Below, one piece after another: positions 46,340-55,504 of a DNA stretch of 64,000 bases (positions are counted from its first letter, which is position 1; each line of letters starts with the position of its first letter). The notes under the pieces are model-generated. The model had not been told where the DNA came from and did not search any database. It saw only the letters and a list, made by a program, of their open reading frames with translations. The stretch is taken from positions 1 to 64,000 of the forward strand of contig NZ_SSBL01000008.1 of NCBI RefSeq assembly GCF_004795105.1, in the 5' to 3' direction. The position numbers and the translations under genes are program-made. This DNA is from Streptomyces sp. A0642. Lineage in GTDB: Bacteria > Actinomycetota > Actinomycetes > Streptomycetales > Streptomycetaceae.

Positions 46340-49300
46340 ATGTTCTCCCCCTTCAAGTCTTCGGCCTTCCGGCGCAGACGACGGCAGCTGATCTCGGCCG
46401 CCGCCGCGGTGCCGCTTCTGGCGTCGGGCCTTGCCGTTCTGCAAGCGCCCGCACAAGCCGCTCCGAGCAGGCCCACCGCTCCCGCCACGCCCTCGGCGAC
46501 CCACAAGGTCACCCTGGTGACCGGCGACGTCGTTACCGTCACCACGATGTCCGACGGCAAACAGACCGCAGAAGTCGACCGGCCCGACCAGGCCGTCGGC
46601 GGTGTGAAGATCCAAGAGATCAAGGGCGACCTGTTCGTCACCCCGGACGAGGCGGAGCCGCTGCTGGCCAAGGACGCACTGGACAGGCGGCTGTTCAACG
46701 TCACCGACCTGATCGAGATGGGCTACGACGACGCGAAGTCGGCCGCGGTGCCGCTCATCGCGACGTACGACCGGGCGCACTCCCGCTCGGCCGCGGAGCC
46801 GAAGGCCCCGCGGGGCAGCAGACTGACCCGCAGGCTCGAGGGCATCGGCGGTGCTGTGCTCAGCACCGAGAAGCGGCAGGCCCGCACCTTCTGGACCGGT
46901 GTCGCACCGCAGGGCAGCACCACGCTGGGCGCCGGTGTGGGCAAACTGTGGCTCGACGGCCGCGTGAAGGCCGCCCTGAAGGAGAGCGTGCCGCTGATCG
47001 GCGCGCCCGAGGCCTGGGCGGCCGGGTACACCGGCAAGGGCGTCAAGGTCGCGGTGCTCGACACCGGCATCGACGCCGGCCACCCGGACTTCGCGGGGCT
47101 GATCGACGGCACCGCCAGCTTCGTGCCGGGGGAGGGTGTCACCGACGTCAACGGGCACGGCACGCACGTGGCCGGCACGATCGTCGGGTCGGGCGCCGCG
47201 TCCGGCGGCGACAACAAGGGCGTCGCTCCCGGCGCCGACCTGTTCGTCGGCAAGGTACTCGGCGGCGCGGAGGGCTACGGCCAGGACTCCTGGGTCATGG
47301 CCGGCATGCAGTGGGCCGCTGAGACGGGTGCCGACGTCGTCAACATGAGCCTCGGCGACTCGTACCCGACGGACGGCAGCGATCCGATGTCGCAGATGGT
47401 CGACGCGCTGTCCGAGCAGTACGGCACGCTGTTCGTCATAGCCGCCGGCAACGCGGGCCCGGAAAGCGTCTCCGCTCCCGGCGCGGCAGCCTCCGCGCTG
47501 ACCGTGGCCGCCACGGACAAGCAGGACCGGCTCGCGTCCTTCTCCAGCACCGGCCCGCTGGCGTACTCCGGCGGCATGAAGCCGGACATCGCGGCGCCCG
47601 GGGTCGACATCACCTCGGCCCGCTCGCAGGAGATGACCGACGGGGGCGAGGGTCTCTACCGCACCCTCAGCGGCACCTCGATGGCCACGCCCCACGTGGT
47701 CGGCGCGGCGGCGATCCTCGCTCAGCGGCACCCGGACTGGACCGGCGCGCAGCTCAAGGAACAGCTGATGAGCAGCGCGAAGGGCCTGGCCGACGGGTAT
47801 TCGCCGTACGAGGTCGGCACCGGCCGCGTCGACGTCGCCGCCGCCGTGCGGGCCACCGTCCGAGGCACCGGATCGCTCTTCTTCGGCAACTACACCTGGC
47901 CGCACGAGCCGGGCGACATCGCCGTCACGAAGAACCTGACCCTCACCAACACGGGTTCCGCCGACGTCACGCTGAACCTGGCGCTGACCGACACCGACGG
48001 CCCGTTCGCCCTGGGCGCCACCTCGGTGACCGTACGGGCGGGCGGAACGGCCACCGTCCCGGTGACCGGTGATCCGAAGACGGCCCCGGCGGGCCGGCAC
48101 GTCGGCTATGTGATCGGGACTGACGCGGCCACGGGGAAGCCCGTGACCCGCACCTCGGTGGCGCTGCTCAAGGAGGAGGAGCGCTACGACCTGAACATCA
48201 AGCTGGTCGGCCGGGACGGCAAGCCCGCATCCGGCATGGTCACGGTCAACCTGGCCGGGGACTTCTGGCCGTGGTCGGTCTACGTCGACGGCTCCACCAC
48301 CATGCGCATGGCGCCCGGTCTGTACACCGTCGCGGGGTACCTCGACGTGGCCGGTGAGAAGGCGGACCGCTCGGGCCTGGCCGTGCTCGTCGCTCCGGAG
48401 ACCGTGCTCGGCGACGCCTCCGCGGACGTGGTGCTGGACGCGAGCAAGGCCCGGCTGCTGCGGACCGAGGCACCGCAACGCACCGAGGACCGTCAGCGCA
48501 AGGTCGACTTCAACGTCCACTACAAGGGCCTCGACCCGTTCATGGACTACCGCAGCGCGTACGTGCTGCCCCCGTCGTACGACGACGTCTACGTCGCGCC
48601 GACGAAGCCGATGAAGCAGGGCGAGTTCCTCCTGACCACTCGCTGGCGCAAGGGCGAGCCGGCACTCGGCCTGAGCGCGGCCGGCGGCCGGCTCCGCTTC
48701 GAGACGGTGGTGCAGGCGGGCAGCGCCCTGGGCACCGCCACCGACCGGCTGGACGCCGTCTGGGCAGGGAACGGAGCGGCGGCCGCGTACGAGAAGATCA
48801 GGGCCAAGGGCAAGGTCGTCGTCATCACGCGCAGCGACGAGGTCACGCCGCAAGAGCGCGCCGAGGCCGCGGCCGCGGCCGGTGCGAAGGCACTGATCGT
48901 GGTCAACGACGGCGTCGGCGCCCTGATGGAGTACGTCGGCGAGTCGGCCATCCCGGTCGCCACCGTGCACCGCGACGCGGGCAAGTCACTCGTCTCGATG
49001 GCGAGAACCGGCGCCTTGAAGCTGACCGTGCGGCAGACCGAGTACACACCCTTCGTCTACGACCTCACCCGGGAGTACCCGGGGCAGGTACCGGACCGGC
49101 CCCTGGTCTACCAGCCGTCCAAGCGCGACCTGGCCCGGATCGACGCGCGTTACTACGCGGCCGCGAAGGGCGGGCCGGCGGAAGGCTACCGCTCCGACTT
49201 CAGCCTCAGCCCGTCGTTCAACTTCCCCGAGCCCGAGTGGCACCCCGGCACCCGCACCGAATGGGTGACACCGGGCCAGGTGTGGAGGGAGTTCCATGCG

Positions 49301-50074
49301 CAGGGCACCGACGGGAACCTGCCGTGGGTGATGGTGTCGGGCGACAACACGTACGCCAAGGGCACCACCACCCGCCTGAACTGGTTCGCTCCGGCGACCC
49401 GGCCCGGCCAGGGCGAGTCCTTCGGGGTGTACAACTCGCGCTGGCAGAACTACCTGACGTGGAACGTGCAGGCATGGGCCTCCGCGAGTGACACCATGCG
49501 GCTCGGGGGCTTCCTGCCCTGGGGTGAGACCCCGTCCCACCTGAAGGTGTTCCAGGGCGACACCCTGATCCATGACAACCCGGCCGGCGGAGACATGCAG
49601 TGGCAGGAGGTGCCCGCGGGCGACCTCCCCTACCGCGCCGTCCTCGACGCCGAGCGGCCCGGCGACGTCTTCCGGCTGTCGACGCGCACCCACACCGAGT
49701 GGACGTTCAGGTCCGGCACCGTCGACTCGGAACGCTTCGAGCGGTTCTCCGTGCTGAATCTGGACTACGCACTGGAGTCGGACCTGCACGGCGACGTGAG
49801 AGCCGGGGCGATCCAGAAGATCGCGGTCAAGCCGGTGTCGATGGACTCCGGCACCGTGCCGGGCAAGGTCGGCACCGTGAAGCTGGACGTCTCGTACGAC
49901 GACGGCGCCACCTGGCAGAAGGTGGCACTCGCCAAGGGCGCCGGGGGGTACTGGACCGGGTCGTTCAAGACGGCGAAGAAGCCCGGCGGCTTCGTCTCGG
50001 TCCGCGCGAGCGCCGCAACGGACCGCGGCTACAGCGTCAGCAACGAGATCACCCGGGCGTACGGCCTGCGATGA
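46340..50074 (+). CDS. secreted subtilisin-like serine protease (S8 family)
   Basis: A 1244-residue extracellular subtilase. The signal peptide has a run of five arginines (RRRRRQLIS), so Tat or Sec export is possible, and ends at AQA (residue 40). An N-terminal prodomain of about 180 residues follows. The triad is D241 (VAVLDTGID), H273 (NGHGTHVAGT) and S447 (SGTSMATPH), with oxyanion N371. After the catalytic domain come beta-sandwich regions and a PA-type region near residue 860 (ALIVVNDGVGALMEY). The length is typical of large Streptomyces subtilases. The ribosome site before the ATG at 46340 is weak. A strong terminator follows. Confidence 0.92.
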   Translation: MFSPFKSSAFRRRRRQLISAAAAVPLLASGLAVLQAPAQAAPSRPTAPATPSATHKVTLVTGDVVTVTTMSDGKQTAEVDRPDQAVGGVKIQEIKGDLFVTPDEAEPLLAKDALDRRLFNVTDLIEMGYDDAKSAAVPLIATYDRAHSRSAAEPKAPRGSRLTRRLEGIGGAVLSTEKRQARTFWTGVAPQGSTTLGAGVGKLWLDGRVKAALKESVPLIGAPEAWAAGYTGKGVKVAVLDTGIDAGHPDFAGLIDGTASFVPGEGVTDVNGHGTHVAGTIVGSGAASGGDNKGVAPGADLFVGKVLGGAEGYGQDSWVMAGMQWAAETGADVVNMSLGDSYPTDGSDPMSQMVDALSEQYGTLFVIAAGNAGPESVSAPGAAASALTVAATDKQDRLASFSSTGPLAYSGGMKPDIAAPGVDITSARSQEMTDGGEGLYRTLSGTSMATPHVVGAAAILAQRHPDWTGAQLKEQLMSSAKGLADGYSPYEVGTGRVDVAAAVRATVRGTGSLFFGNYTWPHEPGDIAVTKNLTLTNTGSADVTLNLALTDTDGPFALGATSVTVRAGGTATVPVTGDPKTAPAGRHVGYVIGTDAATGKPVTRTSVALLKEEERYDLNIKLVGRDGKPASGMVTVNLAGDFWPWSVYVDGSTTMRMAPGLYTVAGYLDVAGEKADRSGLAVLVAPETVLGDASADVVLDASKARLLRTEAPQRTEDRQRKVDFNVHYKGLDPFMDYRSAYVLPPSYDDVYVAPTKPMKQGEFLLTTRWRKGEPALGLSAAGGRLRFETVVQAGSALGTATDRLDAVWAGNGAAAAYEKIRAKGKVVVITRSDEVTPQERAEAAAAAGAKALIVVNDGVGALMEYVGESAIPVATVHRDAGKSLVSMARTGALKLTVRQTEYTPFVYDLTREYPGQVPDRPLVYQPSKRDLARIDARYYAAAKGGPAEGYRSDFSLSPSFNFPEPEWHPGTRTEWVTPGQVWREFHAQGTDGNLPWVMVSGDNTYAKGTTTRLNWFAPATRPGQGESFGVYNSRWQNYLTWNVQAWASASDTMRLGGFLPWGETPSHLKVFQGDTLIHDNPAGGDMQWQEVPAGDLPYRAVLDAERPGDVFRLSTRTHTEWTFRSGTVDSERFERFSVLNLDYALESDLHGDVRAGAIQKIAVKPVSMDSGTVPGKVGTVKLDVSYDDGATWQKVALAKGAGGYWTGSFKTAKKPGGFVSVRASAATDRGYSVSNEITRAYGLR

Positions 50075-50086
50075 ATCGCACCACCG

Positions 50087-50117
50087 GGCCCCGGGGAGGC
50101 GACTCCCCGGGGCCTTT
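50087..50117 (+). terminator. terminator after the protease gene
   Basis: A 12-bp perfect stem, GGCCCCGGGGAG with its complement, closed by the tetraloop GCGA (a GNRA type) and followed by TTT. It starts 13 bases after the stop codon. Confidence 0.92.
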
Positions 50118-50211
50118 GCCCTCGCACCCGTTCCCACCAGGGACTATTCAGGGTCTGCCGCCATGGCGCATACTCTCCCCGCTGCGGCGAGCGGAAGAGA
50201 GTCGATCGACG

Positions 50212-51204
50212 ATGCTGGATGTCCTGGGCCTCGGACCCGATGACGAGCGGGTCTACCGGGCCTTGCTCGGACAGCCGGACTGCACCGCCGCACTGCTGTC
50301 GGATCTGCTCGATACCCCGCAGGCCCCCGTCGACAGCGCCCTGGGCCATCTGGTCGAGTGGGGGCTGGCGATCAGGTCGGCGGAGGACCGGTTCACCGCC
50401 GCGCCGCCTGCCATGGCTCTCGGCGCTCTCATCGGCCAGCGCAGGGACGGTCTGCGCCGGGCCGAGCAGGCGCTGGTGACGTTCGCCGAGGAGCACCGGG
50501 CGGCGATGACCGGGAGCAGCATCAGCGACCTGATCGAGGTGGTCACGGGCGTCGACGCGATCCGCCATCGCTTCCTCCAGGTGCAGCAGGCGGCCCGCAC
50601 ACAGGTCCGCTCCTTCATCACCGCGCCGTTCGTCGCCGTACGGCCCGACGAGAATTCGGCCGAGCCGATGGCCATCGGTCGCGGCGTGCACTTCAGAGCC
50701 GTGCTCGACCGGGCCGTGCTGGCGGAGCCGGGCATCATCGCCGATGCGACCGAGTCCTTGCGCAACGGCGTGCAGCTGCGGGTCGCCGACCAGCTGCCGA
50801 TGAAACTCGTGCTGGCCGACGCCGACCTCGGGCTCGTCCCGCTGGCGGTCACACCGGCCGGGGAGCCGGGTGCCGTACTGCTGCACCGCAGCGGCCTGCT
50901 GGACGCGCTGGACGCCCTGTTCGAGACGGTGTGGCGCAACGCCCACCCGCTCGAACTGCCGGGGGCCGGCGGACCGTCCGAACCCGCCGTCGCGTTCGCG
51001 GCGGAGGGCCCGACCGACCTCGACCGGAAGATCCTCGCCCTGCTGCTGGCCGGCCTGACCGACCCCACGGCGGCGGCACAGCTCGGCCTGTCACCGCGCA
51101 CCCTGCACCGTCGCCTGCGCCACCTCATGGACCTGGCCGGAGTCCGGACGCGGATGCAGCTCGGCGGCCATGCCGTCCGGCACGGCTGGGTCGCGCCGGG
51201 CTGA
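50212..51204 (+). CDS. TrmB-like/LuxR-type helix-turn-helix regulator
   Basis: A 330-residue regulator. The N terminus (MLDVLGLGPDDERVYRALL) is a TrmB-like winged helix, the middle a phospholipase D-like sensor domain, and the C-terminal end a LuxR-type helix-turn-helix (DPTAAAQLGLSPRTLHRRLRHLM). Streptomyces has many of these; some lie beside the genes for secreted enzymes they control. The ATG at 50212 follows GGAAGAGAG. The protease upstream ends 137 bases away with a terminator between, so it is its own unit; whether it controls the protease is open. Confidence 0.85.
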   Translation: MLDVLGLGPDDERVYRALLGQPDCTAALLSDLLDTPQAPVDSALGHLVEWGLAIRSAEDRFTAAPPAMALGALIGQRRDGLRRAEQALVTFAEEHRAAMTGSSISDLIEVVTGVDAIRHRFLQVQQAARTQVRSFITAPFVAVRPDENSAEPMAIGRGVHFRAVLDRAVLAEPGIIADATESLRNGVQLRVADQLPMKLVLADADLGLVPLAVTPAGEPGAVLLHRSGLLDALDALFETVWRNAHPLELPGAGGPSEPAVAFAAEGPTDLDRKILALLLAGLTDPTAAAQLGLSPRTLHRRLRHLMDLAGVRTRMQLGGHAVRHGWVAPG

Positions 51205-51233
51205 GGAGGCGGCGGGGCGGCCGGCGACCACTG

Positions 51234-52535
51234 TCACCCCCGCAAGTGGCCGGGGCGTGGGCGGCCGCCCACGCCCTGGCTGTCAGCCGTCCGCGCAAGA
51301 GCGCGGCGAGCCGCATCGGGGAACGCACGTCCCACCGCATCGCTCAGCAGATCCATCTCCGCCCGTAGCGCCGGATGGTGAGCCCGCGGCAGGCTGTCGA
51401 GCAGCGCTTCGAGTAACGCCCGCAGGCGTCGGCAGACCTGTACGGACGTCGCCCCGTAGTCGCGGATCTCGGAGACGGCGAGCTGAAGGTAGTCCTCCCA
51501 CGCTCTCCCCCACAGCTCGAGCCGCTGCCCGCCGTCGTCACCGGCCGGCGCGTACCGGCCGGGGAGCGGTGCCCTGCCGACCACGGTGAGGAACGACTCG
51601 ATGTGGTTGATGACCTGTACAGCGGTGGTGGGATCGTTGACAGCGGGCGAAAGAGCGCGGATGGCGATGTCGACGAGCACGCGCAGGGCGAAGGCGGGGT
51701 CCTGTTCGATCGTCCGCTCGGGACCGAGGGCGATGAGACCGGTGACGCGCCGTTCGTCAGGTGTCGACGTCCCGCCGCGGACTTCGACGAGGACGGCGCC
51801 TCGGTGAACGTAGTCGCCGATCACGTGAGGCACCGAGATGACGCAGTCGTGCCGCGCGGCGACAGCCGAGAGGCCCGCCGTGTGAAGTGCCTGAACGACC
51901 CCGCTCCGGGTCGCGCGGATGACGGTCACCCGCCGGTTCCCCTCGGCGGCCCGGGCGCGGTCCGGCGCCCAGGCCCTGAGCGTCCCTGCCGCGTGCTCGA
52001 AGACGCCCTCCCCCATGCGTCCGACGACATCGGCGATGGCTACCGGCCTGAGGTTGTGCGTGAAGCGGTTGAGGTAGACGAGCAGCAGCAACAGGCTGAC
52101 GGCCACGGCACCGCCGGCGAGGGTGACCCCGAGGTCGGGCACGGAGTCCGGCTCGATGCTGCGCAACAAGGAGAAGGCGAACGCGAACGTGCCGGTGAAG
52201 GTGGCGAGCACGGTCTTCTGCAACCGATCCCGGTACCAAATTCGCATGTATCTCGGGGACAACGTTCCCGTGGCCTGCTGAATGACGAGGACACCGATGG
52301 TCACCACGAATCCGAGCAGCGCGATCATCGCCCCGACGATGGAGCTCAGAACTCCGCTCGCCGTGGTCACCGAATAGCGCCAGCCGGCCGGCGGCCAGTC
52401 CGCACCCTCGGCGCTGATGGCCAGTTCGGCCAGAACGACTCCCAGCAGGAGACCGAACAGCGGAGCGATCCACAGGCTCGCTTTGACGTATTGCCGCAGC
52501 CGGAACGCGGAATCCCAGTGGATCATGAGCCGCAT
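51234..52535 (-). CDS. DUF2254 membrane protein
   Basis: A 433-residue DUF2254 protein. Four membrane segments lie in the first half (SLWIAPLFGLLLGVVLAELA, SIVGAMIALLGFVVTIGVLV, VLATFTGTFAFAFSLL and LAGGAVAVSLLLLLVYLNRF). A cytoplasmic part with SPAVNDPTTAVQVINHIE, typical of the family, follows. Function unknown. GGGAGGGG precedes the ATG at 52535. It is the last gene of a leftward run, 91 bases after the antiporter. Confidence 0.88.
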   Translation of the reverse strand: MRLMIHWDSAFRLRQYVKASLWIAPLFGLLLGVVLAELAISAEGADWPPAGWRYSVTTASGVLSSIVGAMIALLGFVVTIGVLVIQQATGTLSPRYMRIWYRDRLQKTVLATFTGTFAFAFSLLRSIEPDSVPDLGVTLAGGAVAVSLLLLLVYLNRFTHNLRPVAIADVVGRMGEGVFEHAAGTLRAWAPDRARAAEGNRRVTVIRATRSGVVQALHTAGLSAVAARHDCVISVPHVIGDYVHRGAVLVEVRGGTSTPDERRVTGLIALGPERTIEQDPAFALRVLVDIAIRALSPAVNDPTTAVQVINHIESFLTVVGRAPLPGRYAPAGDDGGQRLELWGRAWEDYLQLAVSEIRDYGATSVQVCRRLRALLEALLDSLPRAHHPALRAEMDLLSDAVGRAFPDAARRALARTADSQGVGGRPRPGHLRG

Positions 52536-52626
52536 GCGGTCCCCTCCCTTGCGTACGCCCGGCTCAGCGGGCCACTGTACGGGCGCCTTTCGCCGCGGCC
52601 GTCCCCGGCTTCCGCGCGAGTGAGCG

Positions 52627-54393
52627 TCACTGTTCGGCTCCGGATGTCAGCAGCACGACGCTGTCCCCCTCCCCGGGGGTGGCCCGGCGCTTCTCGGTCA
52701 CCGGCTCCAGTCGCAGGTCGGCGCGGACGACGAAGAGCGTCTCGCTCCCGGGTGGCAGCGGGGTGGAGGCCGGCTGCACCAGGAACCGTGCACCCGCCTC
52801 GTACCGCGCCGCCAGCACGTGGCGGACGAGCTGTCCACCGAAGAGGATGTCCCCGCCGGTGTAGGGAGCCACGACTCCGTGGCTGTCGTGGGGAGGCCCG
52901 ACCCGATAGACGGGTCCCTCGACACTGTCCTGCATCACGACCGAAGCGAGCGCATTGAAGTCGTCGTCGTCCGTGGCCAGGAACACCGCCGTCACCCCCT
53001 CCAGCCGGGCCCCCGGGTTGGTGGCTGTCGCCAGCAGATCACCCGTGGCCAGTTGGATTCCGGCGTCCGCGATCCGTTCGCGCTCCTGCGTGAGGCCCGC
53101 CCACATCAGCAGGTCGAGACCGGCTGCTCTCAGGCTCCTTCCCAGATCGATCACCCACGCCTCGCCCCCCACGAGCAGAATGCGTGTCCCGGCCGGTTTG
53201 ACGATGCCCAACAGCCTCGCGACCGGCGCCGCGGTCAGGGCGTACAGGAGGACCGTGCCGACGATGACGAGAAACGTGACGGGAAGGATTCTGGCGGCCC
53301 CGTCGACTCCCCTGTCGACGAGGTTCGCCGAGAATGCCGTGGCTGTCGCCGCCGCCACGATGCCGCGTGGGGCCATCCATCCGACGAAGGCACGTTCGCC
53401 CGGGCTCATCCCGGCCCGGGCGGTCGACAGGTACGCGACGAGTGGGCGTACCACGAGGACGAGGACGGCGATGAGCACCAGGGCGGGAAGGAGCACGGGG
53501 ACGAGTGACGCCGGCGTGATGGTGGAGGAGATGGAGACGAACAGGAGCCCGATGATCAGCTGGGCCAGGGTCTCGAAGAAGGGCCGCCGCGCGGGCATGT
53601 CGAAACCCTTGATGTTCGTGACGGCCAGGCCCGTGACGATGGCGGCGATGAGTCCCGTGTCGTCTCTGACGATGTCGGAGCCCGCCGACACGGCGATCAC
53701 CGTGGTCAGCTGCGCCAGCGTGCCGAGCGTCTCGCCGAGCCGCAGCGTGCGGAGCGTCAGCCAGAGCAACGCCGTGCCCACCGCGCCGCCGACCAGGCCC
53801 ACGGCGATGCTGAGGGCGAACTGGCCGAGTTGATATCCCCGGCCGATGTCGATCTGGTGCGTGGTGGCGATGGCGTGGAAGACCAGTGCGCCGAGGATGC
53901 CGCCGATCGGGTCGGTCAGGGTCCCTTCCCAGATGAGGATGCGGCGAACCCTGTCCGTGGGTCGTACGAAGTCGAGAAGGGGACCCACGACCGTGGGCCC
54001 GGAGACGACCAGGATCACGCCGAGCATCGACGCCACTCTGAGGGGCATGTCGAACATCGCCGGTGCGACGGCGGCGGTGATCAGGAACGTGAGAAGCACA
54101 CCGAGCAGCAACAGCCGCCCAACGATCCACCGCGTGCGACCGGTGAGCTTTCGCAGATTGAGCCCGAGGCCGGCGTCATAGAGGATCACCGCCACGGACA
54201 TCGACACCAGGACGTCGAAGTTCTGCCCCATCAGCTTGTCGGGGTGGATGACGTCGGTCAGCGCGCCGGCCGCGAAGCCGGCGGGCAGCAGAATGATGAG
54301 CGCGGGAACGCGCAGCTTGCTCGCCAGGATCTGCGACCCGGTGGCGAGCACCAGGGTCAGCGTGATTCCGAGGTAGATCTCATCGTCCGTCAC
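52627..54393 (-). CDS. cation:proton antiporter with TrkA-N domain
   Basis: A 588-residue monovalent cation:proton antiporter. About 12 membrane segments include the ion-site motif VVSGPTVVGPLLDF and TLTDPIGG. A later MAPRGIVAAATATAF matches CPA family members. The C-terminal 190 residues begin RILLVGGEAWVIDLGRSLRA, a TrkA-N nucleotide-binding domain that could gate the pump with NAD(H). It should exchange Na+ or K+ for protons. GTG at 54393 with AAGGGAG six bases upstream. It follows cydB by 52 bases and probably shares its transcript. Confidence 0.88.
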   Translation of the reverse strand: MTDDEIYLGITLTLVLATGSQILASKLRVPALIILLPAGFAAGALTDVIHPDKLMGQNFDVLVSMSVAVILYDAGLGLNLRKLTGRTRWIVGRLLLLGVLLTFLITAAVAPAMFDMPLRVASMLGVILVVSGPTVVGPLLDFVRPTDRVRRILIWEGTLTDPIGGILGALVFHAIATTHQIDIGRGYQLGQFALSIAVGLVGGAVGTALLWLTLRTLRLGETLGTLAQLTTVIAVSAGSDIVRDDTGLIAAIVTGLAVTNIKGFDMPARRPFFETLAQLIIGLLFVSISSTITPASLVPVLLPALVLIAVLVLVVRPLVAYLSTARAGMSPGERAFVGWMAPRGIVAAATATAFSANLVDRGVDGAARILPVTFLVIVGTVLLYALTAAPVARLLGIVKPAGTRILLVGGEAWVIDLGRSLRAAGLDLLMWAGLTQERERIADAGIQLATGDLLATATNPGARLEGVTAVFLATDDDDFNALASVVMQDSVEGPVYRVGPPHDSHGVVAPYTGGDILFGGQLVRHVLAARYEAGARFLVQPASTPLPPGSETLFVVRADLRLEPVTEKRRATPGEGDSVVLLTSGAEQ

Positions 54394-54445
54394 AGAAACT
54401 CCCTTCGGCAGGTCCTGGCGTGCTGGCTGAGGAACCGGGCCACGG

Positions 54446-55504
54446 TCAGACGGTGCCCGCCGTGTCCCCCTCCTGCGGGCCGCCGCCCTGCCGCAGGTCG
54501 GTCTCCGTGAGTTCTTCGAGGTCGCCCCGGGTGTCGAGCCAGTACAGGAAGACGACCGCCGGTACCACGATCACCACCGCGACGAGCGAGACGAACGCCA
54601 GCCAGGTGAGCGTGGTCGGCGCGCCGGCGCCTTCGGCGACGGTCATCGACGTCGGGAGGAGGTAGGGACGCTGGGCCAGGCCCCAGGCGATGACCGCGCA
54701 GGCGACGGCGCCGACGGCGGATGCGCGGACCCAGCCCCCCGGTGCGCGCGTGAGCAGCCAGGCCGTCACCAGGGAAGCCGCTCCCGCGACGACGCCGAGG
54801 ACCAGCCCCGCGCCGTGGGTGAGTCCGTGCCACACATGCGGGGCGTCCTCGCGGGTGATCACCAGGGTGATCACCACCAGCACCACGAGCGCGGCGAGGC
54901 TCAGCAGTCCGCGCCGCCGGAAGTAGACGACCAGATCGGGCGCCTCGAAGCGGCGGGCGTCCGCGGCCAGGAAGACGGCGCCCAGCAGGGCTGTCGCGGC
55001 GACGGCCAGCAGACCGAACATGACCGAGGTGGGGTTGGACCAGGCGTCCGCGGACGCCTCCGTGCCGAGCTTCACCCGGCCCGAGGCGATGCCCCCCGCG
55101 GCGGCGCCGAGGAAGAACGGCGTCACGAGCGAGGCCACGGCGAATACCGCCCCGTAGAGCCGCCGGCCGGCGAGCCGGGTCACGACCTTCCGGAAGGCGA
55201 AGCCCGCGCCGCGCAGGGCCAGGCCCCCGGCGGCCAGTGCGAGCGGCAGCCACATCGCGGAGAACACGGCCTGGAAGAGCGTGGGGAAGCCGGTCCACAT
55301 GATGACGAAGACGAAGATCAACCAGACGTTGTTGACCTCCCAGACGGGCGCCATCGCGTGATCGATGAGCCCTCTCGGACGCCTGCCGCGTTCGGCGCCT
55401 CCCGCGAGCAGGTCCCAGAAGCCGGCGCCGTAATCCGTGCCGCCCGCGCAGGCGTACGCGGCGACGGCGAGCAGCAGCACCACTGCCATCAGGTCGGCCG
55501 TCAC
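54446..55504 (-). CDS. cydB: cytochrome bd-type quinol oxidase subunit II (CydB)
   Basis: A 352-residue subunit with eight to nine membrane segments, starting with the usual N-terminal YACAGGTDYGAGFWDLLAGG and ALVVNN-type VWEVNNVWLIF. It pairs with CydA to reduce oxygen to water with menaquinol. GTG at 55504 overlaps the cydA stop (GTGA), so it is translationally coupled. The C-terminal tail is acidic. Confidence 0.92.
   Translation of the reverse strand: MTADLMAVVLLLAVAAYACAGGTDYGAGFWDLLAGGAERGRRPRGLIDHAMAPVWEVNNVWLIFVFVIMWTGFPTLFQAVFSAMWLPLALAAGGLALRGAGFAFRKVVTRLAGRRLYGAVFAVASLVTPFFLGAAAGGIASGRVKLGTEASADAWSNPTSVMFGLLAVAATALLGAVFLAADARRFEAPDLVVYFRRRGLLSLAALVVLVVITLVITREDAPHVWHGLTHGAGLVLGVVAGAASLVTAWLLTRAPGGWVRASAVGAVACAVIAWGLAQRPYLLPTSMTVAEGAGAPTTLTWLAFVSLVAVVIVVPAVVFLYWLDTRGDLEELTETDLRQGGGPQEGDTAGTV

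Noticed and set aside
45863-48970. A 1035-codon minus-strand frame across the protease gene
   Set aside because: Arg/Gly/His-rich low-complexity product; the plus strand carries a complete subtilase with all catalytic residues.
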